Assembly (NCBI GenBank): GCA_002726235.1
Contig: PBSN01000008.1
Span: 386,635 to 450,634 of the forward strand
Reading direction: 5' to 3'
Source: Nitrospiraceae bacterium
GTDB lineage: Bacteria > Nitrospirota > Nitrospiria > Nitrospirales > UBA2166
DNA length: 64,000 bases
Below, one piece after another: positions 38,476 through 48,700 of this stretch (within the stretch, counting starts at the first letter, position 1; every line of letters starts with the position of its first letter). The notes beneath the pieces are model-generated. The model was not told where the DNA came from and searched no databases. It saw only the letters and a program-made list of their open reading frames with translations. Both the position numbers and the translations under genes were made by a program.

Positions 38476-38620
38476 TCAACATTACCGGAATGTCGTCGGT
38501 GATAGGATAGATGCGACGACAGGCGTTACACATCAAACCATCATTCTGCACTGTCAATACCACCTTTCCTTTACATTTTGGGCAGGCAAGAAGCTCCAGA
38601 AGTGGTCGGTCAATGGTCAT
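38450..38620 (-). CDS. Trm112-family protein (YcaR-like)
   Basis: LLELLACPKCKGKVVLTVQNDGLMCNACRRIYPITDDIPVMLIEEA: two CxxC-type pairs. Confidence 0.9.
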   Translation of the reverse strand: MTIDRPLLELLACPKCKGKVVLTVQNDGLMCNACRRIYPITDDIPVMLIEEAKPLD

Positions 38621-38630
38621 TGTGCTATCC

Positions 38631-39671
38631 TCACCGTAGTTGAAGCATTCTCTGTGCCGCCAATACGACATCTCTCACGGATACCTTGCGCAGACACTCG
38701 TTTGTGTTTGAGTTATGGCAGTAACGCCGAAAGCATGGACGACACTCAACAGGCGACGTTAATACAGCATGGCCATCCCCGTATGGCCCGGTACACGCCT
38801 GGCTGGTCGGGCCAAATACAGCCACCACCGGAGTCCCAACCGCCGCTGCTACATGCATTGGACCGGAATCATTGGTAATGAGCAAGCAAAGTCGCCGCAC
38901 CACTGCCGGGAGATCACCCAGCGTCGTCAGCCCGGTCAAATCAGCTGCTTTGGTTTTCATTGCCTGCTTCACCCTCGCAATTTCGCTCTTCTCGTTGGCC
39001 GCGCCAATGAAAACAACTCTATTACGCCCCTCATGCTGCAATTGATCTGCAACCGCCGCAAATGATTCAGCAACCCACCGTTTTGTCACCCACCGCGCCG
39101 CAGGAGCAATCCCGATAAGTTTCGAAGCACCATCAAGTCCAACCTTAGTATACAAGGCTTGTCTTCGTCCTTCTTCATCCGGCGAGTCTGGCAACACAAA
39201 CTCTGGTTGACGTTCTTTTGCCCCCAATGCAGAGGCAAGGCGAAGATATCGGTCGACCGCATGCATCTTACGCATTGATCCACAAATACGCTGCGTGTAA
39301 AAGAAAGAACTCCCCTCCCGTGCATCAGCGAATCCAATACGCACTGGGGCTCCAGAGAGTAAGGAGAGTACTCCAGTTCGAAGCAACCCTTGTAGATCCA
39401 CGACGACATCAAACCGACGTGCCCGCAGAGAAGCAACCAAGGCAAACAGTTTAGTAGCTGAAAACTCCCCCTCAATGATATCGTCAAGCATTGGATGCCG
39501 GTAAAGAATGGGTGCCCATTCCTTCTTCACAAGCCACGAAATACACGCCGCTGGAAAGGTTCTGCGAATAGCCGCAAGCGTCGGAAGCGCATGAATAATA
39601 TCGCCCAACGAACTCGGTTTGATGAGGAGAATGCGTTCAGGAAGTGTTGAATAATTCAACAATTGTCTCAT
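38631..39671 (-). CDS. waaC: Heptosyltransferase I-like (GT9)
   Basis: RILLIKPSSLGDIIHALPTLAAIRRTFPAACISWLVKKEWAPIL; TNDSGPMHVAAAVGTPVVAVFGPT. Confidence 0.85.
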   Translation of the reverse strand: MRQLLNYSTLPERILLIKPSSLGDIIHALPTLAAIRRTFPAACISWLVKKEWAPILYRHPMLDDIIEGEFSATKLFALVASLRARRFDVVVDLQGLLRTGVLSLLSGAPVRIGFADAREGSSFFYTQRICGSMRKMHAVDRYLRLASALGAKERQPEFVLPDSPDEEGRRQALYTKVGLDGASKLIGIAPAARWVTKRWVAESFAAVADQLQHEGRNRVVFIGAANEKSEIARVKQAMKTKAADLTGLTTLGDLPAVVRRLCLLITNDSGPMHVAAAVGTPVVAVFGPTSQACTGPYGDGHAVLTSPVECRPCFRRYCHNSNTNECLRKVSVRDVVLAAQRMLQLR

Positions 39672-39841
39672 ACCCGCTCACCTTGGAAGCACACGCGGGA
39701 TCACTTGAGCATGAGGCGGGGAACAAAAAATATCCGTCCAGCAAAGCCTCAGCTGTTTTAATGCGTGGAGGGTACAGGTCGTACACGCGCACGACAAAGG
39801 AGCGAGAATGCAGCCGGTAGTTTTTTTCATCCAGTTCATAA

Positions 39842-41470
39842 TTATCTAGCGTTGCTCCGTAGATCCGCAAGCACCCAATCAACTGCCTCACGAATATCCT
39901 CAGCAATATAGTTTGGCTGTATACCCACTGTCCGAAGTTGATTTAACTCATCACCAAAATCGTGATGAGTTTTCACCAACAGCCCTTTTAGCCCGGCATT
40001 CGCTGCAAGCATAATGTCCGAGGCTTTATCACCAATCATATATGACCGTCCAATGTCCAAATGAAGATCATTAGATGCTCGAATCACCATCTCCTGACGA
40101 GGCTTTCGACACTGGCATTCATCATCGGGGTGATGAGGACAATAGTAAATTCCGTCAAGCGTTGCACCCGCTTCCTCCCTCAGAAGATCACGCAGTCGAT
40201 CGTGTACTTCAGCCAATGTGGACTCGGTAAACAAACCTCGCCCAACTCCAGATTGATTGGAAACAACAACAGTCGTAACGCCTTCACCGTTGAGACGCGC
40301 AATCGCTGTTGACGCGCCCGGCAAAAGGGTCAGGGCTCTGGAATCTGAAAGATATCCTGGGTCGTAGTTGATGGTTCCATCTCGATCCAAAAATACCGCG
40401 ACATCGGTCGTTGCCTTAGAACGTTTCAGCAGTGCCAGTGCTGCCTCAAACACCTCCTGTTCCTCAATGCCATTCATACACGCATGATCGATCGGACATG
40501 CCCGCAACAGACATGGAGAACACCCAATCATTGTCGTTACCACGGCATGTTGTGTTCCGTCCGGAGCTGTTGCTCTAGGATCTGTTGGTCCAAAAATAGC
40601 AACAACTGGCACACCTAATGCCGATGCCACATGCATAGGGCCGGTATCGTTCGTGAGAAGCATGTGACATCGTTTTAACAAAGCCATAAGTTCCCGCACC
40701 GAAGTCTTTCCACTAAGGAGCACGGAACGGGCCTTCATCATTTCAGCAATTCGAGAACCTAACTCCTCTTCACCAAATCCACCAAAGATAATAATTTTCG
40801 CTCCGGTTGAGGACACAAGACGGTCGGCAACTGCTGCATAACGCCGGAACGACCACTGTTTTGCAGTTCCATACACTGCCCCAGGATTAAGCCCAATAAG
40901 CAAATCCATTGACCCAAGGCCATGTGTTGCAAGCATAGCCGCAGCATGTTCATCCTCTTCCGGAGTCGTATGAAGCACAGGAGCACTCTCTCCAGGTGTA
41001 ATACCTAATGTGGCAAGGAGTCCACAAAAATAGCGAACCAAGGGTTCACGGCCAGCTTGATGCGGTCGAGCAACTGGATGCGTAAGCAACCTCCCCCGCC
41101 CATCAGTGTCATACCCGAGTCGAATAGGGATGGCAGCTAAACGAGCGACAACCGCAACCCCAATAGCATTCTGAAATAGAATCGCAAGATCATATTCCCT
41201 TTCCTTCAGATCCCTCCCCAACTTCAAAAGTCCGCGCCATCCAGAATGAATGCCAGGATCTCGGTAGAGGACGACTTCATCAATATCCGGAGATTGCTCG
41301 AATAGCGCTGCAGAAGCTGGTTTAGCAAGAAGAGAAAGATGCCACTGCGGAAAAGCGTGTCGGATAGCAGCCAGTGCTGGCGTAAACATAACTGCATCCC
41401 CAAGCCAATTTGGGGACCGGATAAGGACTCGCTGTATTCGACCGAGATCGAGATCCACTACTAACTCCAC
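39842..41470 (-). CDS. waaF-gmhB: Fusion of heptosyltransferase II (WaaF) and D,D-heptose 1,7-bisphosphate phosphatase (GmhB)
   Basis: RVLIRSPNWLGDAVMFTPALAAIRHAFPQ...TNDTGPMHVASALG..FGPTDPRATAP then VAVFLDRDGTINYDPGYLSD..YYCPHHPDDECQCRKPR..MIGDKASDI. Confidence 0.9.
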   Translation of the reverse strand: MELVVDLDLGRIQRVLIRSPNWLGDAVMFTPALAAIRHAFPQWHLSLLAKPASAALFEQSPDIDEVVLYRDPGIHSGWRGLLKLGRDLKEREYDLAILFQNAIGVAVVARLAAIPIRLGYDTDGRGRLLTHPVARPHQAGREPLVRYFCGLLATLGITPGESAPVLHTTPEEDEHAAAMLATHGLGSMDLLIGLNPGAVYGTAKQWSFRRYAAVADRLVSSTGAKIIIFGGFGEEELGSRIAEMMKARSVLLSGKTSVRELMALLKRCHMLLTNDTGPMHVASALGVPVVAIFGPTDPRATAPDGTQHAVVTTMIGCSPCLLRACPIDHACMNGIEEQEVFEAALALLKRSKATTDVAVFLDRDGTINYDPGYLSDSRALTLLPGASTAIARLNGEGVTTVVVSNQSGVGRGLFTESTLAEVHDRLRDLLREEAGATLDGIYYCPHHPDDECQCRKPRQEMVIRASNDLHLDIGRSYMIGDKASDIMLAANAGLKGLLVKTHHDFGDELNQLRTVGIQPNYIAEDIREAVDWVLADLRSNAR

Positions 41471-42034
41471 TTAGGATCATAGCAGGAACGCTTAAGAATG
41501 GAACACCTCGCAATGCAGTCGTACCAAGTTAATAGAAAATCTCATAGATTGTGTCGTACTGCAAACCTAACCTTGCCTCTCCCCTGGCAGGTACATGGCA
41601 GGGAGAAAAAATTGTTCGCAACCTATCGAGCCGTAGATTGCGCTCAGTTTTAAAGAGATGTGTGAGGCTCTGATTTTCTATGCCTGCATTCTTACGGCAT
41701 CACGACAGTAACACGTGATCCCACAAATGGACGCACTCACAGAAAGACTACGTCCTACCTCATCCCCAAGAAAGCGAGCCGCCTTGCAGGAGGTCCTGGA
41801 ATGTCAAGATCTATTGGGAATATCGTCTGCCTTCCCACTTCCCGCATTGAGAAGCGGGTTCTGAAAAACCAAAAGACGCGCCGCTCACAAGGCAAAATCA
41901 TCAAACTGGTGAGGCGATCACAATTCCAAGCACCTAGCTAACGCGATGATTTAGCACAAACCTCTTCCGCAGTAGTGTTGATGGCGACTTCCAGTTCCAC
42001 CGCAAATCGTTTTCAACGCCTAATTACTTGCGAA

Positions 42035-43231
42035 TTATAAAGCAGGTGCCCGTTGGGAGGTCGGCTGCCCAGACAGCGGGAATTGCTCGGGTGTGCCAAA
42101 TGGTAGAGTTTCGACGTACAACGAGGTCGAAGGGAACGCGAATCCAGCGCCATGTCCTCCAACGATCTCTTTGACTCGATAGGCCAGACGCTCCTTCACC
42201 CGAAGCCACTCACCCCATTCTGTGGTCTTGGTAAAACAGTACAGCATGACGTCAACACTTGATGCTCCAAAGGAGTCGACAAACACAAACGTCTTGGTTT
42301 TTTTCGGATCCGTTTCAAACTCCGGATCTTCATTGAGAAATTTTGAAATGTCGTGAACAATAAACTGAAGCTGTTCTTTGGTAGTCCGATACTCCAAGCC
42401 AATCATCCAGTAAATTCGGCGATTGGTCATGCGTGAAAAATTGATGAGCGCTTCACCCGCTAACCGTGCATTCGGAATGGTCACCACGGCCTTATCAAAG
42501 CGTCGAATTTTTGTTGCCCGAAACCCGATGTCCTCCACTATCCCATCAATATCAGGTGTCTGAATCCAGTTCCCTTTCTCAAAGATTCGGTCAAGAAAAA
42601 TAGTGAGTCCTGCAAAAAGATTAGCGATAAAATCCTTAGCACCAAGCGCAACGGCCATCCCGACGAGTCCTAGACTACCCAACACCGCCGCAACATTGAA
42701 TCCCCATTCCTGAAATACCGCCGCGACTCCCAAACAAATCACGACAAATTTGGTCAGCTTAACCAGGAAGTCTTTCATGGTATCTCGCATACTGGGACTT
42801 CCAATCATCCCCAGAGCGCGGTCTATTAATACGGACAATGGGGTCAGCGCTCGAAAAAGAGTCCAAAAAAGGGTAAAGGCAATCAGAGACCGGACAAACT
42901 TTGCAAAAACATCTGCGACATGCTCGGACATCGGGACTACTTGGCCCGCAACATAGAAGCCCATGACCACAAATGCAAACTCAAGTGGCTTTTCAAATGC
43001 CACCAACAGCATGTCATCCAAATTAGTTTTGGTTTTTTTTGTCACCTTGATAACGGTTGCAACCACGAATCGGAAAAATACCCGACGGATCACTAAAAAA
43101 AGAATGAATATCCCGAAGGCGGCAAACACGTCCCCAAGGCTGACCCCCAAGACCCCAGCATCCGATACGGCTACAATGACCTTCCAAAAGTCACTGAGTG
43201 AGTTCACACCAACGCCTCCGCACAACACCAA
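42035..43231 (-). CDS. MscS-family mechanosensitive channel
   Basis: FNVAAVLGSLGLVGMAVALGAKDFIANLFAGLTIFLDRIFEKGNWI. Confidence 0.92.
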   Translation of the reverse strand: MVLCGGVGVNSLSDFWKVIVAVSDAGVLGVSLGDVFAAFGIFILFLVIRRVFFRFVVATVIKVTKKTKTNLDDMLLVAFEKPLEFAFVVMGFYVAGQVVPMSEHVADVFAKFVRSLIAFTLFWTLFRALTPLSVLIDRALGMIGSPSMRDTMKDFLVKLTKFVVICLGVAAVFQEWGFNVAAVLGSLGLVGMAVALGAKDFIANLFAGLTIFLDRIFEKGNWIQTPDIDGIVEDIGFRATKIRRFDKAVVTIPNARLAGEALINFSRMTNRRIYWMIGLEYRTTKEQLQFIVHDISKFLNEDPEFETDPKKTKTFVFVDSFGASSVDVMLYCFTKTTEWGEWLRVKERLAYRVKEIVGGHGAGFAFPSTSLYVETLPFGTPEQFPLSGQPTSQRAPAL

Positions 43232-43264
43232 GCCACTTTCAAAACCCCGCTAGATGAAAGGATA

Positions 43265-43693
43265 TCAGGTATCATATCGAAACTTCATATATGCAACGCC
43301 CGCGGCTAAGGCCAAGCGCCACGCCAACTCGACATCGACGTTGTAATCAGGATCGTGTTCTCTGACTGTATCAAGCAAACTATCGATCCAGAAATCATAC
43401 AGCCAAGGTTCAATATTCTTCTGACTGCGGCTATGCAACGCCGCAACATACGACAACTCTTCTGGCACTTTCAGATCGCTGTATAGGTTGATCACGTGCA
43501 CGAGAGACTTCTGGAGCATCCGTTTCTGTCGCCGAAGATCAACATGCCGAAATTTCTCAGCGACGATGGGTGATGATGCAATGAATTTATCATAGAACAT
43601 ATCGAAAAAACGCTCCTTGCTATCCTCTCTACTCACGCGAGCATAGCTTTCCTTAAAAACAACTTTGTAATCACCCGTTCCTTTCAGTGTCAT
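43265..43693 (-). CDS. Single-domain globin-like protein
   Basis: FFDMFYDKFIASSPIVAEKFRHVDLRRQKRMLQKSL..ALHSRSQKNIEPWLYDFWIDSLLDTVREHDP: globin helix pattern with candidate proximal His. Confidence 0.72.
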   Translation of the reverse strand: MTLKGTGDYKVVFKESYARVSREDSKERFFDMFYDKFIASSPIVAEKFRHVDLRRQKRMLQKSLVHVINLYSDLKVPEELSYVAALHSRSQKNIEPWLYDFWIDSLLDTVREHDPDYNVDVELAWRLALAAGVAYMKFRYDT

Positions 43694-43816
43694 GGGGTCT
43701 CTCAGTTTTCTCCGAACGTACTCAGGACCGCAAAACTATTCCTACATCTAATCCTAGCACATGCATTGATTACTGTGAGACAACAAGACCCACAGCAGTA
43801 GCTCGACCAGCACATC

Positions 43817-44911
43817 TCACCCTTGATTTACGGCGTACATCAGATGTTCTTCTAGCGATTCTTGTCCTTCCTTCCACTCAAGTTCCATCCTAGCAGCGAC
43901 AACTTCCAATGATGCGGGGAGCCGATGGCAAATCTTGACGGCATCTTTCTCTGTGGTGATGACAAGTTTTGGAGAACATCCTTCAGTGCTATTCCATATG
44001 GTTTGAAGATCCTCTGACGTGTATCGCCAATGATCTGAAAAACTCAGAAACTCATGAATCGTCACGCCCGCGCCTTCCAACATGGAAGAAAATGAGTTCG
44101 GATTTGCGATTCCGCAAAAGGCAATACAACGCTTTCCAGATAGCGCCTCTGGCGAGAGAAGTTCACCTGTCCGAAGGTTCACGAAACCTGCCAAAAAAAA
44201 ATTTGATATTGCAATAGGCATCTCCAGTGAAGCTGAGGTGCACAACTGCGCGATTACACTATTTTTAGTGGACGATGCCCTCGTGACAATCAGTGCCGTC
44301 GCACGCTCAATGCCTATGGATGGCTCGCGCAACGGGCCTCGCGGTAAAAGATATCCATTACCGAAACGTGATTCTTCATCAACGAGGAGAAGGTTAGCAT
44401 CACGTTTTAATGCCAAGTGTTGGAATCCATCATCCAGAATAAGCACATCGCACAAAAACTGACTAAGAAGTTGTCTTCCAGCAGCATATCTATTAGTTCC
44501 AACGATGACCGGAATTCCTGGGCATCGCGTAGCGATAAGAATTGGCTCATCACCTGCTTTCTGTGAGTCAAGCAAAATTTTCTTACCATCGGAGACCAGG
44601 AGAATCTGTTTTTCATCGTTTCGTCCATAACCACGACTGACCACTCCGACACGTTTTCCTTGATTGTGAAGCCACTGAGCCAGCGCGATAACAAGGGGGG
44701 TCTTCCCTGTCCCCCCAACAGTGAGATTTCCAACGCTGATGACAGGACAACTCAAAGATCGCGTTTTCAAAAACCCCAATCGGTACAAGTAGGAGCGAAA
44801 TCTTCCGCCTACGCCGTACGCAAATGCAAACGGAACAAGGGCGAGATCAAGTGCGGGCGACAAAGTCCCATTCCGAATGTGCTGTTGAAACCACATTATA
44901 AGTCGTTGCAT
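43817..44911 (-). CDS. lpxK: Tetraacyldisaccharide 4'-kinase
   Basis: CPVISVGNLTVGGTGKTPLVIALAQWL; VVSRGYGR; DVLILDDGFQHLALKRDANLLLVD. Confidence 0.95.
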   Translation of the reverse strand: MQRLIMWFQQHIRNGTLSPALDLALVPFAFAYGVGGRFRSYLYRLGFLKTRSLSCPVISVGNLTVGGTGKTPLVIALAQWLHNQGKRVGVVSRGYGRNDEKQILLVSDGKKILLDSQKAGDEPILIATRCPGIPVIVGTNRYAAGRQLLSQFLCDVLILDDGFQHLALKRDANLLLVDEESRFGNGYLLPRGPLREPSIGIERATALIVTRASSTKNSVIAQLCTSASLEMPIAISNFFLAGFVNLRTGELLSPEALSGKRCIAFCGIANPNSFSSMLEGAGVTIHEFLSFSDHWRYTSEDLQTIWNSTEGCSPKLVITTEKDAVKICHRLPASLEVVAARMELEWKEGQESLEEHLMYAVNQG

Positions 44912-44929
44912 ACTGACAAATGTGCAGTG

Positions 44930-46306
44930 CTAAATTGCCGCACGAGACTGATCACCCAGTACTAAGTCGAGGACTCGCATTGTGCGATCAAGCGCACCCT
45001 GATTATCCTTAACGACTTGCTTTGCCGCATTTCCCACCCACTCACGCTGTTTCTTATCTCGCAAGAGTCCTGTCATTCTCGTGGTCATTTCTTCCAATGA
45101 GAATATCTGAATTCCACCGCCACCTGCGACCATCATTTTCGCCATCTCAGCGACATGATCCATATACGGTCCGAACAACACCGGCTTTCCCCATTGCGCC
45201 GGCTCCATCAGATTGTGCCCGCCCACTGGGACCCAACTTCCCCCAACCCACACAATGGTCGCGAACTGAAATATGGCCGCCAGTTCACCATAAGTATCAA
45301 GAATCAGCACACGCTTTGAAACATTGCTTCCGGCATCCATCCTCGTAGTGGAGAGAAGATGATTCTGGCTAGCATTGGATGCCAATGTTTTGCGGAGAGG
45401 GACGAAGCTGTGGGAACGTATCATCGACTCAAGTTCTGACACGCGATCGAGATGTCTAGGTGCAAGCAACAATACCAACGAAGGAAACGTTTCAAGGAGC
45501 CTTTTGTACACTGTCAAAATCGCGTCCTCTTCACCCTGATATGTACTTGCTGCAACAAGCACATCTTCCCCTTCCGCCATTTTCACAAACGCTCCTAATG
45601 TTTTTTCGATCCGAGGGTTTGAGAGAGGCAACTCCTGATCACACTTGATGCTTCCCGTCATCACCACTTGTTCCGCATTTGCCCCCAATGCACGTATTCG
45701 GTCGACATCGCGTTTAGACTGCATGGCACAGAGCGATATGGACTGAATCACGTGCTTCATGAATGGTCTAATTTTCATGTAGCGGCCAAATGATTTTGAC
45801 GAGAGTCGCCCATTAATAAGCAACGTGGGAGTCCGTCGGCGCTGTAATGCATGAAGCAAATTAGGCCAGAGTTCGGTATCGACAAACATGAATACGTGAG
45901 GATTGATTCTATTGAGTACGCGATTAACGATAACCACATAGTCAAAAGGGAGATACAAATGTTCTGCAAGACCATGAAGCTTATTCAGTACCACGTCACG
46001 ACCGGTATCAGTGATCGTCGAGACAAATACTCTGGAGTTCGGATAAGCATCCTTAATTCGAAAGACCAGCGGGACGATAGCCATCGCTTCACCCATGGAC
46101 ACCGCATGAATCCACAGCACAAGATTATCGCTGTGGCCGACAGCAGGATTCCGGGAGAACACACCGAATCGTTCCAACAACCCAGCACGAGATCGTTGCT
46201 TGGCAATCAGAAGAAAGAGGATCACGGGTAATCCGATGGTCAGAAGAAAATTATATAAGGTATACCATCCACTCCTGCTAGGAGAGGCAATATTGATCGG
46301 CTTCAT
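44930..46306 (-). CDS. waaA: 3-deoxy-D-manno-octulosonic acid transferase
   Basis: LWIHAVSMGEAMAIVPLVFRIKDAYP; FMFVDTELWPNLLHALQRR; GGSWVPVGGHNLMEPAQWGKPVLFGPYM. Confidence 0.95.
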   Translation of the reverse strand: MKPINIASPSRSGWYTLYNFLLTIGLPVILFLLIAKQRSRAGLLERFGVFSRNPAVGHSDNLVLWIHAVSMGEAMAIVPLVFRIKDAYPNSRVFVSTITDTGRDVVLNKLHGLAEHLYLPFDYVVIVNRVLNRINPHVFMFVDTELWPNLLHALQRRRTPTLLINGRLSSKSFGRYMKIRPFMKHVIQSISLCAMQSKRDVDRIRALGANAEQVVMTGSIKCDQELPLSNPRIEKTLGAFVKMAEGEDVLVAASTYQGEEDAILTVYKRLLETFPSLVLLLAPRHLDRVSELESMIRSHSFVPLRKTLASNASQNHLLSTTRMDAGSNVSKRVLILDTYGELAAIFQFATIVWVGGSWVPVGGHNLMEPAQWGKPVLFGPYMDHVAEMAKMMVAGGGGIQIFSLEEMTTRMTGLLRDKKQREWVGNAAKQVVKDNQGALDRTMRVLDLVLGDQSRAAI

Positions 46307-46928
46307 CGCACACTCGATTTAACTCATCCTCAATTTCTTTACATTTCTCTTCGCGCTCGATTTTTCCAGATTCGCGATGAACCCACAGCGGTTCACCCCA
46401 CACAAAAACACTTCGTGTCCAAGGCAAGGGAAGCTGGAACCTATCCCAACTCTGAAACACGTATTTCTTGGCGGCACCAAAAGCCAAGGCTACAATTGGC
46501 AATCCGGTTTTCTGGGCGACATATGCAATACCTGATTGTGCCACACAACGCGGCCCTCGTGGACCATCTGGCGTAAACACAAGATCCGAACCAGCTTGGG
46601 CCAACGAAAGCAATTCGCCAACCGCGCGCATCCCTCCCCGCGTAGTTGACCCCCGCACGGTCCCAAAACCCAAACGTTGCAGGATTCCGTGAATATATTC
46701 ACCATCCCGATGCTGACTCACCAGCACATATCCTGATTTCCCTCGATAGGCAAACGGCATCATCAACTGGCGACCATGCCAAAAAGCAATGATCACGGGC
46801 ATCCGCTTTTTATGAAACTGATCGATACGCTCTGGATACAGCGTGTGGATGCGCAAGGTTTTAGCATATATCCGCAGCAACGCTGTCCCGAGCAGAGGAA
46901 ACACTCGCCTTATGAAGAACTGTTCCAT
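46278..46928 (-). CDS. DUF374-type lysophospholipid acyltransferase family protein
   Basis: PVIIAFWHGRQLMMPFAYRGKSGYVLVSQHRDGEYI; FGTVRGSTTRGGMRA; FTPDGPRGPR. Confidence 0.88.
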   Translation of the reverse strand: MEQFFIRRVFPLLGTALLRIYAKTLRIHTLYPERIDQFHKKRMPVIIAFWHGRQLMMPFAYRGKSGYVLVSQHRDGEYIHGILQRLGFGTVRGSTTRGGMRAVGELLSLAQAGSDLVFTPDGPRGPRCVAQSGIAYVAQKTGLPIVALAFGAAKKYVFQSWDRFQLPLPWTRSVFVWGEPLWVHRESGKIEREEKCKEIEDELNRVCDEADQYCLS

Positions 46929-46939
46929 AGTCTACCTGT

Positions 46940-48676
46940 TCAACCTTGCATTCGGTGGAGATGGGTATAGACTCCATCCTGACGTAGCAGGGCTTCATGG
47001 CCCCCAGTTTCAATAATCTTCCCATGATTGAGCACGACAATCCGATCAGCCTGTCGGATTGTTGAGAATCGATGTGCAACTACAAACGTGGTTCGCCCCT
47101 TCATGAGATTGAGCAACGCAAGTTGAACCATCTGTTCAGATTCAGCATCTAAAGCAGCTGTGGCTTCATCGAGAATGAGGACTCGTGGATTACGCAGCAT
47201 TGCACGTGCAATCGCAATGCGCTGACGCTCCCCTCCAGAAAGTTTGATGCCATTCTCTCCGATGATGGCATCATACTCATCCGGCAATTGAGTGATGAAG
47301 TTGTGCGCATACGCGCCTTCTGCTGCCGCAACGACTTCACCTATTCCAAGATCGTCACGTCCATACGCAATATTGCTACGAATTGTCCCTTCAAATAGCA
47401 GTACATCCTGTGAGACCATGCCAATCTGTTGCCTCAATGATTGAAGTGACACTTCACGTATGTCATGCCCATCGAAAAGAATTCTCCCTTCTGTCGGATC
47501 ATAGAATCGAGGGATAAGGTTCACGCATGTCGTTTTTCCACTCCCACTAGGCCCCACCAATGCCACAACCTCGCCTGCTCCTGCGGTAATGTCAATCTCG
47601 ACAAGCGCAGGCATCTCTGTCTCCGCATAATAGAAAGTCACACCTTGAAGCTCAATGGTGCCTTTCACCGCAGGAAGTACACGCTGACCCCGATCAAGGA
47701 CACATTCAGTTTCTTCATCGAGGACCACAAAAATTCGCTGGGCTGCCGCTAAGGCACGTTGAATCGTATTATTGGCATGGGCCAGTCGACGGATAGGATT
47801 GTAGAGTAGAAACACAGCTGTCAGGAAGGAAGCAAAGGCGCCAGGAGTCATGACGTCTTGGATCACGAGATAGCCGCCATACCACACTACGCCAGCAACA
47901 CCGATCGACCCCACAAACTCCATCACCGGAGACGTGAACGCTGCGACTTGCGCGCCTTTCATGGTGGCTCGAAAGTAGTTCGTATTAACGTCATGAAAAC
48001 GACCTGCCTCAAAGGTTTCACGCACAAACGCTTTGACGACTCTAATGCCCGTGAGACTTTCCTTGATAAGCGCAGAAAGATCAGCAATCCGCTCTTGACC
48101 GGTCAAGGCAATTCTTCGAAGACGTTTGCCTAACTGCAACATGGGATAAATCGATAACGGGAGCACCACTACCGCAAGGAGAGCTAATTTCGGATTCTGA
48201 TAAAAAATCACAGCGACGAGAACGAGAACGGTCAAACTCTGTTGAACAACATCTTTAAACATTCCGGAGACCGCCTCTTGAAATAGATGGACATCATCAA
48301 GTACTCGTGCCAATAAACGTCCGGATGCGTTCTTGATATGGAACGTAAGAGGCAAACGAATCAGGTGTTCGTATAACTGATCCCGGACATCAGCCACCAC
48401 GCGTAACCCAACATAGTTCATCAGATACGCTTGGGCATAGGTAAACAGCCCTTTCAGCAGGGAAATCGCAAGAAGAACGAGCGGTAAGATGATGAGCATC
48501 TGCATATTTTTGTTGATGAAGATATCGTCCAAAACCGGTCGTGCGAGGTAGGCGTACATTCCAGTAAAACCAGACACAAACGCAGAACACACCACCGCGA
48601 TTGCAAGGCGTTTCCAATATGGACCCAAATAACGGAGAAGTCTGAGGTAGTTTGTGATGCCTTCGGAGCGTTCCAT
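46940..48676 (-). CDS. msbA: Lipid A export ABC transporter (MsbA-like)
   Basis: TM domain plus VALVGPSGSGKTTCVNLIPRFYDPTEG; LSGGERQRIAIARAMLRNPRVLILDEATAALD. Confidence 0.92.
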   Translation of the reverse strand: MERSEGITNYLRLLRYLGPYWKRLAIAVVCSAFVSGFTGMYAYLARPVLDDIFINKNMQMLIILPLVLLAISLLKGLFTYAQAYLMNYVGLRVVADVRDQLYEHLIRLPLTFHIKNASGRLLARVLDDVHLFQEAVSGMFKDVVQQSLTVLVLVAVIFYQNPKLALLAVVVLPLSIYPMLQLGKRLRRIALTGQERIADLSALIKESLTGIRVVKAFVRETFEAGRFHDVNTNYFRATMKGAQVAAFTSPVMEFVGSIGVAGVVWYGGYLVIQDVMTPGAFASFLTAVFLLYNPIRRLAHANNTIQRALAAAQRIFVVLDEETECVLDRGQRVLPAVKGTIELQGVTFYYAETEMPALVEIDITAGAGEVVALVGPSGSGKTTCVNLIPRFYDPTEGRILFDGHDIREVSLQSLRQQIGMVSQDVLLFEGTIRSNIAYGRDDLGIGEVVAAAEGAYAHNFITQLPDEYDAIIGENGIKLSGGERQRIAIARAMLRNPRVLILDEATAALDAESEQMVQLALLNLMKGRTTFVVAHRFSTIRQADRIVVLNHGKIIETGGHEALLRQDGVYTHLHRMQG

Positions 48677-48700
48677 TAATCAATCATGCAGTAGAGTGTG

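Noticed and set aside
39637-39906. 89-aa minus ORF between waaC and waaF-gmhB, plus a Cys-rich alternate frame
   Set aside because: Overlaps both neighbours and has no domain features or SD.
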